A stretch of 64,000 nucleotides of DNA, from assembly GCF_008709575.1 (NCBI RefSeq), contig NZ_VYIK01000010.1, forward strand, positions 1-64,000, read 5' to 3'. The position numbers were made by a program, and so were the translations under genes. Source of the stretch: Mycobacterium sp. (GTDB lineage: Bacteria; Actinomycetota; Actinomycetes; Mycobacteriales; Mycobacteriaceae). The notes beneath the pieces are model-generated. The model was not told where the DNA came from and did not search any database. It worked only from the letters and a program-made list of their open reading frames with translations. Shown one piece after another: positions 16,466 to 23,905 of this stretch (position 1 is its first letter; each line of letters opens with the position of its first letter).

Positions 16466-16873
16466 ATCATTGTCGACGCGGGTCCCCTCTACGCCTACGT
16501 CGACGCCGACGACGCTCACCATGTGTCGTCACTGGAGCTGCTGCAGACCCATCCGGGTCCGTTGATCGTCCCGACACTCGTCATCACCGAGGTGGTCTAC
16601 CTACTGAACACCCGGCTGGGCGCCGAACCTGAGGTGCGATTCCTCGGCGACGTGGCCGAGGGCGCGTTCGTCGTCGAGCCGGTAGCAGCGGGAGATTGGC
16701 TGCGGATCGCCGAACTTGTTGCGCGGTACCGAGACCTGGCATTCGGTACTGTGGACGCCTCCGTGGTGGCCACCGCAGAACGATTGGGTATCAGTGAGAT
16801 CGCGACCGTCGACCGCCGTCATTTCACCATCGTCCGGCCGTGCCATACCGAGGCCTTCACTCTGCTTCCGTGA
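16466..16873 (+). CDS. vapC: VapC-type PIN-domain toxin without a canonical start codon
   Basis: The frame reads IIVDAGPLYAYVDADDAHHV onward and ends ...EAFTLLP. It has the acidic residues of a PIN ribonuclease: Asp in VDAGPLY, Glu in ITEVVYLL, Asp in GTVDASVVA and Asp in ATVDRRHF. VapC toxins cleave tRNA or rRNA. No ATG, GTG or TTG exists in this frame between the vapB region and the first Asp. The codons are ATA GGG GCA ATC ATT GTC GAC, where relatives start GTG/ATG-ATC-ATT. The first standard start, GTG 16523, would drop the first catalytic Asp. It either starts at ATT/ATC or has been inactivated. Start given: ATC 16466. Confidence 0.65.
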   Translation: MIVDAGPLYAYVDADDAHHVSSLELLQTHPGPLIVPTLVITEVVYLLNTRLGAEPEVRFLGDVAEGAFVVEPVAAGDWLRIAELVARYRDLAFGTVDASVVATAERLGISEIATVDRRHFTIVRPCHTEAFTLLP

Positions 16874-16941
16874 GCCCGGTCCCAGCGCGGCCGTTGCACG
16901 CCGGCGCCTGGTCAGATCATGAACGGATATTCGTCGACACT

Positions 16942-17170
16942 TCAGCACCCGCGAGGATTGAGGTCCCCGGACGTGGTGTAGATGGCGGCGGTCGAGCCTG
17001 GGGTCAGCGGGTTGGACCGTAGGTTGTATGCGCGCTGCGACCAACTCCGGGTGGTCTCTAGTCAATGCCTGGCCTCGTGCTCGATTTGTGACGGTGTTCG
17101 CCCACCCCGGCACCGCCGGCCCCGATACCAACGCCACGACTAGCCAAGCCGCTGAGCAGGGAATTCTCAC
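16942..17170 (-). pseudogene. Frameshifted small secreted protein gene
   Basis: GTG 17170 opens a clear signal peptide (IPCSAAWLVVALVSGPAVPG, cleavage near WA-NTV) that runs to about TRDHPE. In the +1 frame the sequence then continues SWSQRAYNLRSNPLTPGST, AAIYTTSGDLNPRGC and stop at 16942-16944. The total length is one base more than a multiple of three, which fits a single frameshift near 17045. Both halves look protein-coding. I do not recognise the family. It could also be two unrelated fragments. Confidence 0.4.
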
Positions 17171-17309
17171 ATATCTGGTCCGAATGGTCGTGCGAGTGCC
17201 ACCGCTCGTATGCTGGCTGTGAAGCGACGGAACCGTGTTTTACATTTCGGACGCGGCCTTTGCGCAAGGCGAGATACTTCTGCCTACCCGATGATCTAGG
17301 TTGACGTCT

Positions 17310-17819
17310 ATGACTGCCTATGATGTCGGTTTACTGATCCTGCGGGTTGTCGCGGGGCTGACGCTTGCCGCGCACGGCTACAACAAGTTCTTCGGCGGCG
17401 GCCGCATCCCGGGCACCGCGCGCTGGTTCGAGAGCATCGGCATGAAGCCGGGCACGTTCCACGCGACGGTGGCGGCCACCACCGAGGTGACTGCCGGGCT
17501 GGGGCTGGCCGCCGGTCTGCTCACGCCGATTCCCGCCGCCGGTTTCGTCGCGCTGATGTTCGTCGCCGGGTGGACCGTGCACCGCCCGCACGGCTTCTTC
17601 ATCGTCAACGAAGGTTGGGAATACGTCATGGTGCTGGCGGTGACCGCCGTCACCGTGGCCATGGTGGGTCCCGGCCGACTCAGCCTGGACTGGCTGATCT
17701 TCGGCCACAACTGGCTCGACGGCTGGAACGGTCTGCTGCTCTCGGTGATACTGGGCCTGGCCGGCGGCATCGGTCAGCTGCTGATCTTCTACCGACCGCC
17801 CGCCCAGCAGGCCAAATAG
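17310..17819 (+). CDS. DoxX family membrane protein
   Basis: 169 aa from ATG 17310 with four hydrophobic segments and the DoxX opening LLILRVVAGLTLAAHGYNKF followed by GGGRIPGTARWFESIGM. DoxX-type proteins are small integral membrane proteins. In M. tuberculosis a DoxX partner works with SodA and SseA in thiol/oxidative stress defence, but most members have no proven role. It is convergent with the NifU-like/feoB operon, with only 8 bp between stops. Confidence 0.85.
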   Translation: MTAYDVGLLILRVVAGLTLAAHGYNKFFGGGRIPGTARWFESIGMKPGTFHATVAATTEVTAGLGLAAGLLTPIPAAGFVALMFVAGWTVHRPHGFFIVNEGWEYVMVLAVTAVTVAMVGPGRLSLDWLIFGHNWLDGWNGLLLSVILGLAGGIGQLLIFYRPPAQQAK

Positions 17820-17827
17820 CTCAGAAC

Positions 17828-18406
17828 CTACCGGACCCACAGGGACAGCAGCTTCTTGCCCAAGGACCCCAACGACCTTGGTGCCGAGCTGTTCTCACAC
17901 GAAACGGTGACCGTGTCGCCGGCCCGGCGACGCAATTCGCGCTGCAACCTGTCATGCAGCGTCGAGGCGGCCGCCGGGCACCCGTCGCAGGCGCCGGACA
18001 GCCGAACGCTCACGTGGTCGCCGGTCACCGAGACCAATTCGATTGATCCGCCGTGGGACTGGGCTAGTGCGCCGATCTGCCCGGCGAGTAACTCGGTAGT
18101 GATGTCGGTCAACTGCGCGGCTCTGTCGTCTGACGGCTCGACCTGCCAGCCCGTCGGGTCCGTCAGCGCCGCGGCGAGCGCGTCGCGGATTTCGTCGCCG
18201 AGCTCGCGCCAGCTGTGCGACGCGCTGAGCGTGATCAGCACATCGGTGCCGCGCACCACCAGCTCATCGATCACGCCGCGGTCGAGCCAGGCGCCCAGGG
18301 GATCCGGGGCGTGCCGCACCCTGCCCGCCGGTGGCCGGTTGGCCGCCGGCACCACCCAGCGCAGCTGCTGAGGGTCGGCGGTCGCCGTGGCGTGCAGCGG
18401 AATCAT
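17828..18406 (-). CDS. NifU C-terminal-like Fe-S scaffold domain protein, last gene of feo operon
   Basis: 192 aa. The C-terminal 80 or so residues match the NifU-like thioredoxin-type domain, with the cluster motif CDGCPAAASTLHDRL (C-x-x-C). The N-terminal half (ELGDEIRDALAAAL) is unassigned. The ATG overlaps the feoB TGA (ATGA at 18403-18406), so it is translationally coupled. A cluster-assembly or iron-sensing domain after a ferrous iron transporter suggests that imported Fe(II) is delivered to, or sensed by, this protein, much as FeoC does elsewhere. That role is inference. Confidence 0.8.
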   Translation of the reverse strand: MIPLHATATADPQQLRWVVPAANRPPAGRVRHAPDPLGAWLDRGVIDELVVRGTDVLITLSASHSWRELGDEIRDALAAALTDPTGWQVEPSDDRAAQLTDITTELLAGQIGALAQSHGGSIELVSVTGDHVSVRLSGACDGCPAAASTLHDRLQRELRRRAGDTVTVSCENSSAPRSLGSLGKKLLSLWVR

Positions 18407-20316
18407 GCCCCGAATCCCAGGGCAACGGACCGCGCGGCGAATGCCATCAGCCATGCCAGCGCGAACAGGTAGGTGAACGCCAGCGCCGGCCACCGCCAGG
18501 AGTTGGTTTCGCGATGCATCACGACGATCGTCGACATGCATTGCAACGCGAACATGAAATACGCCAGCAGGGCGATCACCGTCGGGGCGGTGAACACTTT
18601 GTGGCCGCGGTCGTCGGTCATGGCGGCCAGCGCATCGCCGGGTTTTTCGGGGTCGGTAGCCGCTGAGATCTGACCGAGGGTAGACACGAACACCTCGCGC
18701 GCCGACAACGATCCGACCAACGCGACGTCGATCCGCCAGTCGAACCCCAGCGGTCTGAATACCGGCTCGACCGCCCTTCCGACGTGGGCGGCGTAACTGT
18801 GGTCCATCACGTACGCGGTGGCATCGGGGGCCGGCATGCCCGCGGTCTCGGCACTGCGCGCGGGCAAGTTGAGCAGCGCCCACAGCGCCAGCGAAACGGC
18901 CAGGATGATGGTTCCGGCCTTGCGCAGGAACATCTTCGCCGCGCTCCAGACCGCCACCAGCACCGCTTTGGCGGTAGGGAACCGGTACGGGGGAAGCTCC
19001 ATGGTGAACGGCAGCAGGTCGCTGCGCAGAATCGTCGATTTGAACAACCATGCGGCGATCAGCGCGGAGCTGCCGCCGCCCAGATACAGCAAGAACATCG
19101 TGAGGCCCTGCGCGCTGAGGCCCCACCAGCGCGTCTGTGGCGCCACGAGCAGACCGACCAGCAAGGTGTACACCGGAAGCCGCGCCGAGCAGGTCATCAA
19201 CGGCGCGCTCAGGATGGTGGCGATCCGGTCCCGCGACGACGGGAGCGTGCGGGTCGCCATCATTCCCGGGATCGCGCAGGCGAACGACGACAGCATGGCG
19301 ACGAAGGCGCGTCCTTCCAGGCCGGTCAAGGCCATCACCCGGTCCATCAGAAACGCTGCCCGGGACATGTAGCCGACATTCTCCAACAGCGCGATCAGCA
19401 AGAACAGCAACACGATCTGCGGGATGAACTTCACGACGGTGCCGACCCCGCCGATAACACCCTGGCCGAGCAGGCCCGCCAGCACCGAGTTGCCGAGATA
19501 GGTAATGACCTGACCACCGAGCCAGCCGAGTCCCTGGTCGATCCAGTCTTGCAGTGGCGCGGCGACGGTGAACACGAGCTGGAAGAACACGAACATCACC
19601 GCGAAGAAGATCACGGTGCCCCACAACGGATGCAGGATCAGCCGGTCGATCCGGTGGGTGCGCTGATCGGGCTGCGGGGCAACGTAGTCGGCCGCCTCGA
19701 GCACCGAGCGGCCCCAGGCCTCGATCGCGTCGGGATCCGACGGGGGCAGAAGTGGCGGTCGTTGCCAGCGGTCGAAGGAACCCAACTGGGCGCGCAGCCC
19801 GTCGATACCGGAGCCACGGTGTCCGACGACCACGCTGACCGGGATGCCCAGTGCCGTCGATAATGCGTCGACATCCACCCGTCCGCCCCGGGCGGTCAAT
19901 TCGTCGACCATCGTGAGCACCAGCAGGCAGGGCAGGTCGAGCCGCAGCACCTGCGCCAGCAGGACCAGCGAGCGGCGCAGCGTGGTCGCATCGGCGACCA
20001 GCATGATCGCATCGGGCCTGGGGACGTTGTCCAACCCGCCGGCCAGCAACTCGGTGGCGACCCGCTCGTCCGGGCTGATCGGGTCGAGGCTGTAGATGCC
20101 GGGCAGGTCTTCGACGGCGATCGCCGTGTTGTTCACCGTCGTCACGCCGACACTGCGCCCGACCGTGACGCCGGGGTAGTTGCCGACTTTGGCACGCAGC
20201 CCGGTCAGCTGGTTGAACACACTGGTTTTGCCCGCGTTGGGGCTGCCGACCAGGGCCACCCGGCGCAGATCCGCGACGGCGACCGCGCCGCCGGCATCGA
20301 CGTGACACGACGTCAT
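18403..20316 (-). CDS. feoB: Ferrous iron transporter FeoB
   Basis: 637 aa. The N-terminal G domain has G1 GSPNAGKTS (residues 24-32), G2 YPGVTVGR with Thr51, G3 DLPG (70-73) and a G4-like TMVDE. From about residue 240 it is polytopic, with two Gate-like repeats containing conserved Cys (SSFACAIPGMM and APLMTCSARLPVY) that face the pore. FeoB imports Fe(II) across the inner membrane. ATG 20316 overlaps the feoA stop (ATGA), so feoA-feoB-NifU-like is one coupled operon. H37Rv has no feo genes as far as I recall. Confidence 0.92.
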   Translation of the reverse strand: MTSCHVDAGGAVAVADLRRVALVGSPNAGKTSVFNQLTGLRAKVGNYPGVTVGRSVGVTTVNNTAIAVEDLPGIYSLDPISPDERVATELLAGGLDNVPRPDAIMLVADATTLRRSLVLLAQVLRLDLPCLLVLTMVDELTARGGRVDVDALSTALGIPVSVVVGHRGSGIDGLRAQLGSFDRWQRPPLLPPSDPDAIEAWGRSVLEAADYVAPQPDQRTHRIDRLILHPLWGTVIFFAVMFVFFQLVFTVAAPLQDWIDQGLGWLGGQVITYLGNSVLAGLLGQGVIGGVGTVVKFIPQIVLLFLLIALLENVGYMSRAAFLMDRVMALTGLEGRAFVAMLSSFACAIPGMMATRTLPSSRDRIATILSAPLMTCSARLPVYTLLVGLLVAPQTRWWGLSAQGLTMFLLYLGGGSSALIAAWLFKSTILRSDLLPFTMELPPYRFPTAKAVLVAVWSAAKMFLRKAGTIILAVSLALWALLNLPARSAETAGMPAPDATAYVMDHSYAAHVGRAVEPVFRPLGFDWRIDVALVGSLSAREVFVSTLGQISAATDPEKPGDALAAMTDDRGHKVFTAPTVIALLAYFMFALQCMSTIVVMHRETNSWRWPALAFTYLFALAWLMAFAARSVALGFGA

Positions 20317-20594
20317 CGGTCCGCGTCCGGAACGACTTCGATCAGCAGGGCTTCCCGCTGGCGGATACACAGGTCGGTGTCCTGGACCCGATAGACGGTC
20401 GGGTCGCTCAACGGTGCCCGGCGCAGCACGACCACGCGGACGTCTGGCCGAAAGCCGAGTTGCCAGAGCCGGCGCGCGACCGCCGGGCTCGCGTTCGACG
20501 TCACGCCGACGACAGTCGCCTGCTGGCCGGGTGTGAGCTCGGCAAGCACGACCGGCGACGCGGAGCGCCGCGACTGCCGAGTTCGACCATGCAT
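20313..20594 (-). CDS. feoA: FeoA ferrous iron transport accessory protein
   Basis: 93 aa. An SH3-like beta-barrel is suggested by LAELTPGQQATVVGVTSNAS, then RRLWQLGFRPDVRVVVLRRAP and a final RQREALLIEVVPD, the FeoA/DtxR-C-terminal pattern. FeoA binds the cytoplasmic face of FeoB and is needed for transport. It overlaps feoB by four bases. No IdeR-like box was seen in the 140 bp upstream. Confidence 0.88.
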   Translation of the reverse strand: MHGRTRQSRRSASPVVLAELTPGQQATVVGVTSNASPAVARRLWQLGFRPDVRVVVLRRAPLSDPTVYRVQDTDLCIRQREALLIEVVPDADR

Positions 20595-20734
20595 CCGGTG
20601 CCTCGCTGTTGGGTGGGGTCAACTGCCGAAGTTACACCCGCACCGGCGCCCGGCACTGCGCTACGGGCCGACAACGGACCGTCGGGCATCAGCTGACAGC
20701 CCCCGGGAGGCAGGCGGAGGCGTGGTGAAGACGA

Positions 20735-21235
20735 CTAGGTGTTGATATCGCGGGCGACGAATTCCTCGAGGTCGAACAGGTTGTCTCCGGCACGCTCGGC
20801 GGCGCGCAGCAGAGTGGTCATCACCGCCTCTTCTTCGCGTTGTTCGGCGAGGAACCACCACATGAACTGCTCGCCCAAGTAGTCGCCGTCCTGACGAGCC
20901 GCGGCCACCAGCGCCCCGATCTGCTCGGTCACCTTGCGCTCCAGCTCGAGCGCCAGTTCGATCGCGTGACGAGGACCCTCGAACTGATTCTGTACGGGAT
21001 CAGCCCCCGGGATCTCCACGCGGAAATCGCGATCGATGAAGTATTGCACCATCTTCATCGCGTGGTCGCGTTCCTCGTCGGCCTGCCGGTAAAAGAATTT
21101 TGCGAGCTGCGGCAGGTCGTCGTTATCCAAATACGCCGCGATTGCAAGATATTGCTGGGTCGCGGTGAATTCGGCGTGAATCTGCTCTTGCAGCAGTGAC
21201 AAAAATTTACTGTCCAGAGTCTTGTGTTGGCTCAT
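20735..21235 (-). CDS. bfrB: Ferritin (BfrB-like)
   Basis: 166 aa from ATG 21235. It is a four-helix ferritin with ferroxidase ligands in QIHAEFTATQQYLAIAAYLD (Glu, Tyr), DEERDHAMKMVQYF (Glu-x-x-His) and the later E..E pair in LAEQREEEAVM. It stores iron as a ferric mineral in the cytosol. It resembles H37Rv BfrB (Rv3841), which has a longer C-terminal tail. The gene has its own upstream region with two IdeR-like boxes, so it should be induced when iron is plentiful, and it lies next to the feo operon on the same strand. Confidence 0.92.
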   Translation of the reverse strand: MSQHKTLDSKFLSLLQEQIHAEFTATQQYLAIAAYLDNDDLPQLAKFFYRQADEERDHAMKMVQYFIDRDFRVEIPGADPVQNQFEGPRHAIELALELERKVTEQIGALVAAARQDGDYLGEQFMWWFLAEQREEEAVMTTLLRAAERAGDNLFDLEEFVARDINT

Positions 21236-21288
21236 GAAGAGCACGCTATCGCAGTTCAAAGGGCCTTTGCAACGAAGGTAACGCTTAT

Positions 21289-21307
21289 TCAGGTCAGCAT
21301 TCCCTAA
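21289..21307 (-). promoter_or_regulatory. IdeR-like iron box 1 (bfrB)
   Basis: On the minus strand it reads TTAGGGAATGCTGACCTGA. It matches 14 of 19 positions of the consensus palindrome TTAGGTTAGGCTAACCTAA as I know it. It lies about 55 bp upstream of the bfrB start. In M. tuberculosis bfrB is activated by iron-loaded IdeR through tandem boxes, so position and pairing both fit. Confidence 0.6.
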
Positions 21308-21360
21308 CTAACCCGATGCTAAATTAGGATCGCCTCCGACAAGAATTCCTCGACCCTATA

Positions 21361-21379
21361 CAAGGCTAGCTTTACCTAA
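21361..21379 (-). promoter_or_regulatory. IdeR-like iron box 2 (bfrB)
   Basis: On the minus strand it reads TTAGGTAAAGCTAGCCTTG, also 14 of 19 matches to the IdeR consensus. It is centred 72 bp upstream of box 1. The two-box layout resembles the bfrB activator site of M. tuberculosis. Confidence 0.6.
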
Positions 21380-21434
21380 ACAAAGATTAGTTCTGGGCCC
21401 GGCGCGCACGAAAAATGCGTCAGGACGACGGCGG

Positions 21435-21920
21435 TCAGGGCGCCGCCGCGGTGTCGACGTGGAGGTGACCGCCGGTGTAGGTGATGGTGCCGTGCTGAAA
21501 CCGTGACTGCCATCCGCCGGCGAGGGGATGTTCGTCGTCGACCGGGTAGCCCAGCGGGCCGGCGGCTCCGCCGTATTCGTACTCCCAGCTGGTGCGGATG
21601 GCGCCGCGAACGATGTGGGCGCCGGTCTGCGGCGACCAGTAGACGGCGCCGCCGGCAAAGATCTGTCGCCAGCCACCATGGGGGGCCGGCTCCGCGTCAC
21701 CGATCGGCAACCCGAGAGGTCCGTCCGGGCCGCCGAGGGACTGGTATTTCTTGAGGATCTCACCTTGCACGAGCACCATGCCGGCGGCGGTGGCGATCCT
21801 GGCAGTGGTCGGGATGCCGGTCGGATTCCTGGCCCAGTCCTGGGCGTGTGAGCACGCCGCGGTAAGGCCGGTGGCGATGGCCACGGTAGCAAGAAGAATG
21901 CGGCGACGGCTGAAAGGCAT
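21435..21920 (-). CDS. Exported LGFP-repeat protein, possible lipoprotein
   Basis: 161 aa from ATG 21920. It starts MPFSRRRILLATVAIATGL with a twin-arginine-like SRRRILL motif and a Cys after LTAA (residue 23 region), so it may be a Tat-exported lipoprotein, although the lipobox has Thr at -3. The mature part has two LGFP repeats (SLGGPDGPLGLPIGDAEP and GGAAGPLGYPVDDEHPL, each with a following F..G.IYW-type strand). LGFP repeats are thought to attach proteins to the mycolyl-arabinogalactan cell wall. It is divergent from the DUF3556 gene. Confidence 0.8.
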   Translation of the reverse strand: MPFSRRRILLATVAIATGLTAACSHAQDWARNPTGIPTTARIATAAGMVLVQGEILKKYQSLGGPDGPLGLPIGDAEPAPHGGWRQIFAGGAVYWSPQTGAHIVRGAIRTSWEYEYGGAAGPLGYPVDDEHPLAGGWQSRFQHGTITYTGGHLHVDTAAAP

Positions 21921-22071
21921 TGGTGCTGTTTCTCTGGAATCGAAGAATATGCGTAGCGGTGAGCGCACCGTCGCGACCTACCGGGGAGCTGAACCCGGCC
22001 TCCCCACTGTAACAGCCGCGGGCCGTGCATTGGCACAGCCGCCGACCAGAACACGTTCTAATCTGTCGGCC

Positions 22072-23826
22072 ATGGGATTTCTCAAACAGGACACGCCGCA
22101 GATCGACTTCGCGGAGTGGAGCAAGGGCACCCGTGCTGAGAAGATCATCCCGATGGCCCGGCACTGGGCCGAAGTCGGTTTCGGCACCCCGGTGTTGCTG
22201 CACCTGTTCTACGTCGTCAAGATCGGCCTCTACATCCTCGGGGCCTGGTTGATCGCGCTGAGCACCAAGGGCATCGGGGGCTTCACCGACGTTGCGCACT
22301 GGTACGCCGAGCCGATCGTGTTCGAGAAGGTCGTGCTCTACACCATGCTGTTCGAGGTGGTGGGCCTGGGCTGCGGGTTCGGGCCGCTGAACAACCGGTT
22401 CTTCCCACCGATGGGCTCGATCTTGTACTGGTTGCGCCCGGGTACCATCCGGTTGCCGCCGTGGCCGGGGCGCATCCCGTTGACCCGGGGCGACGAACGC
22501 ACTCCGGTCGACGCGCTGCTCTACGGCGCGCTGCTGGTGCTGCTGGTCATCGCGCTCTTCTCCGACGGCACCGGGCCCGTCCGGGCACTGGGCACGACCA
22601 TCGGGGTGTTGCCGGCCTGGCAGATCTGGGCGGTGCTGGGCGTGCTGGCGGTGCTGGGTCTGCGGGACAAGGTCATCTTCCTGGCCGCTCGCGGAGAGGT
22701 TTACGCCTCGCTCACGGTCGCCTTCCTGTTCACCGGCTCCGGCGTGGACATGATCGTGGGTGACAAACTGGTGTGCCTGGTCATCTGGCTGGGCGCGGCG
22801 ACCTCCAAACTCAACAAGCACTTCCCGTTCGTGATCTCGACGATGATGAGCAACAATCCGGTGCTGCGGCCGCGGTTCATCAAACGGAAGTTCTTCGAAC
22901 ACTTCCCCGACGACCTGCGTCCGGGCCGCCCGTCGCGCTGGCTTGCCCATTTCAGCACCGCGATCGAGGGGTTGGTACCGCTGGTGCTGTTCTTCAGCCG
23001 CGGCGGCTGGCCCACGGCGATCGCCGCGTTCGTCATGCTGTGCTTCCACTTCGGCATCCTGTCGGCGATTCCGATGGGGGTGCCACTGGAGTGGAATGTC
23101 TTCATGATGTTTGCCGTGCTGGCGCTGTTCGTCGGCCACGCCGCGGTCGGGCTGGACGACGTGACCACGCCGCTGCCGATAGTGCTGTTCGGCGTCCTCG
23201 TGGGCACCGTCGTACTCGGCAACCTGTTCCCGCGCAAGATCTCGTTCCTGCCCGGCATGCGCTACTACGCGGGCAACTGGGACACCACGCTGTGGTGTGT
23301 CAAGCCGTCTGCCGAAGAGAAGATCGCCCACGGAATCGTGGCGATCGCCAGCATGCCGGCCGCCCAGCTGGAGAAGTTCTACGGCAGCAAGGAAGCCGCG
23401 CAGATCCCGATGTATATGGGATATGCGTTCCGCGCCTTCAACACTCACGGCCGGGCGCTGTTCACGTTGGCGCACCGCGCGATGGCGGGCCACAACGAAG
23501 ACGACTATGTCCTTACCGACGGCGAGCGCCTCTGCAGCACCGCGATCGGGTGGAATTTCGGCGACGGGCACTTTTCCAACGAGCAGTTGGTCGCGGCTTT
23601 GCACAAGCGCTGCCACTTCGAGCCGGGAGAGGTGCGCATCGTGATGCTCGACGCCCAGCCCATTCACCGCCAAACCCAGCAATATCGCCTGGTCGACGCG
23701 GCGACCGGCGAGTTCGAGCGCGGCTATGTGCGCGTCGCGGACATGGTGACCCGCCAGCCGTGGGACGACACCGTGCCGGTGCACGTCTGCCACCACACCG
23801 ACTCAGCGGGCAAGACGATCGCCTGA
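22072..23826 (+). CDS. DUF3556 polytopic membrane protein, 584 aa
   Basis: The product begins MGFLKQDTPQIDFAEWSKGT and has many hydrophobic segments (for example GTPVLLHLFYVVKIGLYILG, LLYGALLVLLVIALFSDG, VVLGNLFPRK). It ends in a soluble C-terminal region (about 400-584) with MYMGYAFRAFNTHGRALF and a NFGDGHFSNEQLV segment. The layout and motifs are those of the DUF3556 family common in mycobacteria. There is no known function, but the recurring His/Asp residues in and near the membrane segments could bind a metal or lipid. It is convergent with metE. Confidence 0.8.
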   Translation: MGFLKQDTPQIDFAEWSKGTRAEKIIPMARHWAEVGFGTPVLLHLFYVVKIGLYILGAWLIALSTKGIGGFTDVAHWYAEPIVFEKVVLYTMLFEVVGLGCGFGPLNNRFFPPMGSILYWLRPGTIRLPPWPGRIPLTRGDERTPVDALLYGALLVLLVIALFSDGTGPVRALGTTIGVLPAWQIWAVLGVLAVLGLRDKVIFLAARGEVYASLTVAFLFTGSGVDMIVGDKLVCLVIWLGAATSKLNKHFPFVISTMMSNNPVLRPRFIKRKFFEHFPDDLRPGRPSRWLAHFSTAIEGLVPLVLFFSRGGWPTAIAAFVMLCFHFGILSAIPMGVPLEWNVFMMFAVLALFVGHAAVGLDDVTTPLPIVLFGVLVGTVVLGNLFPRKISFLPGMRYYAGNWDTTLWCVKPSAEEKIAHGIVAIASMPAAQLEKFYGSKEAAQIPMYMGYAFRAFNTHGRALFTLAHRAMAGHNEDDYVLTDGERLCSTAIGWNFGDGHFSNEQLVAALHKRCHFEPGEVRIVMLDAQPIHRQTQQYRLVDAATGEFERGYVRVADMVTRQPWDDTVPVHVCHHTDSAGKTIA

Positions 23827-23836
23827 GCCCATCGCT

Positions 23837-23875
23837 CGCCGAAGGTGAAACTGTGGCGAGATTCGGCGCGATTTT
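23837..23875. terminator. Possible terminator between DUF3556 gene and metE
   Basis: CGCCGAA at 23837-23843 pairs with TTCGGCG at 23862-23868, followed by a CGATTTTT run. The stem is only 7 bp with an 18-base loop, so the call is weak. The placement between two convergent genes supports it. Confidence 0.3.
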
Positions 23876-23905
23876 TCGCAGCAATTTCACGGCGGTGAGG
23901 TGCGA

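Noticed and set aside
16094..16522. A minus-strand 142-codon frame across vapB
   Set aside because: It is antisense to vapB, whose ribbon-helix-helix sequence is clear, and is rich in Arg and Ser as expected for a shadow.
17828..20308. A single 826-codon frame covering the NifU-like and feoB regions
   Set aside because: Only its last 192 codons (from ATG 18406) are a real protein. The rest is out of frame with feoB, which has all the G-protein motifs.
21760..23796. A 678-codon open frame on the minus strand
   Set aside because: It is antisense to the DUF3556 gene, with His/Arg/Gln-rich shadow composition and no motif.
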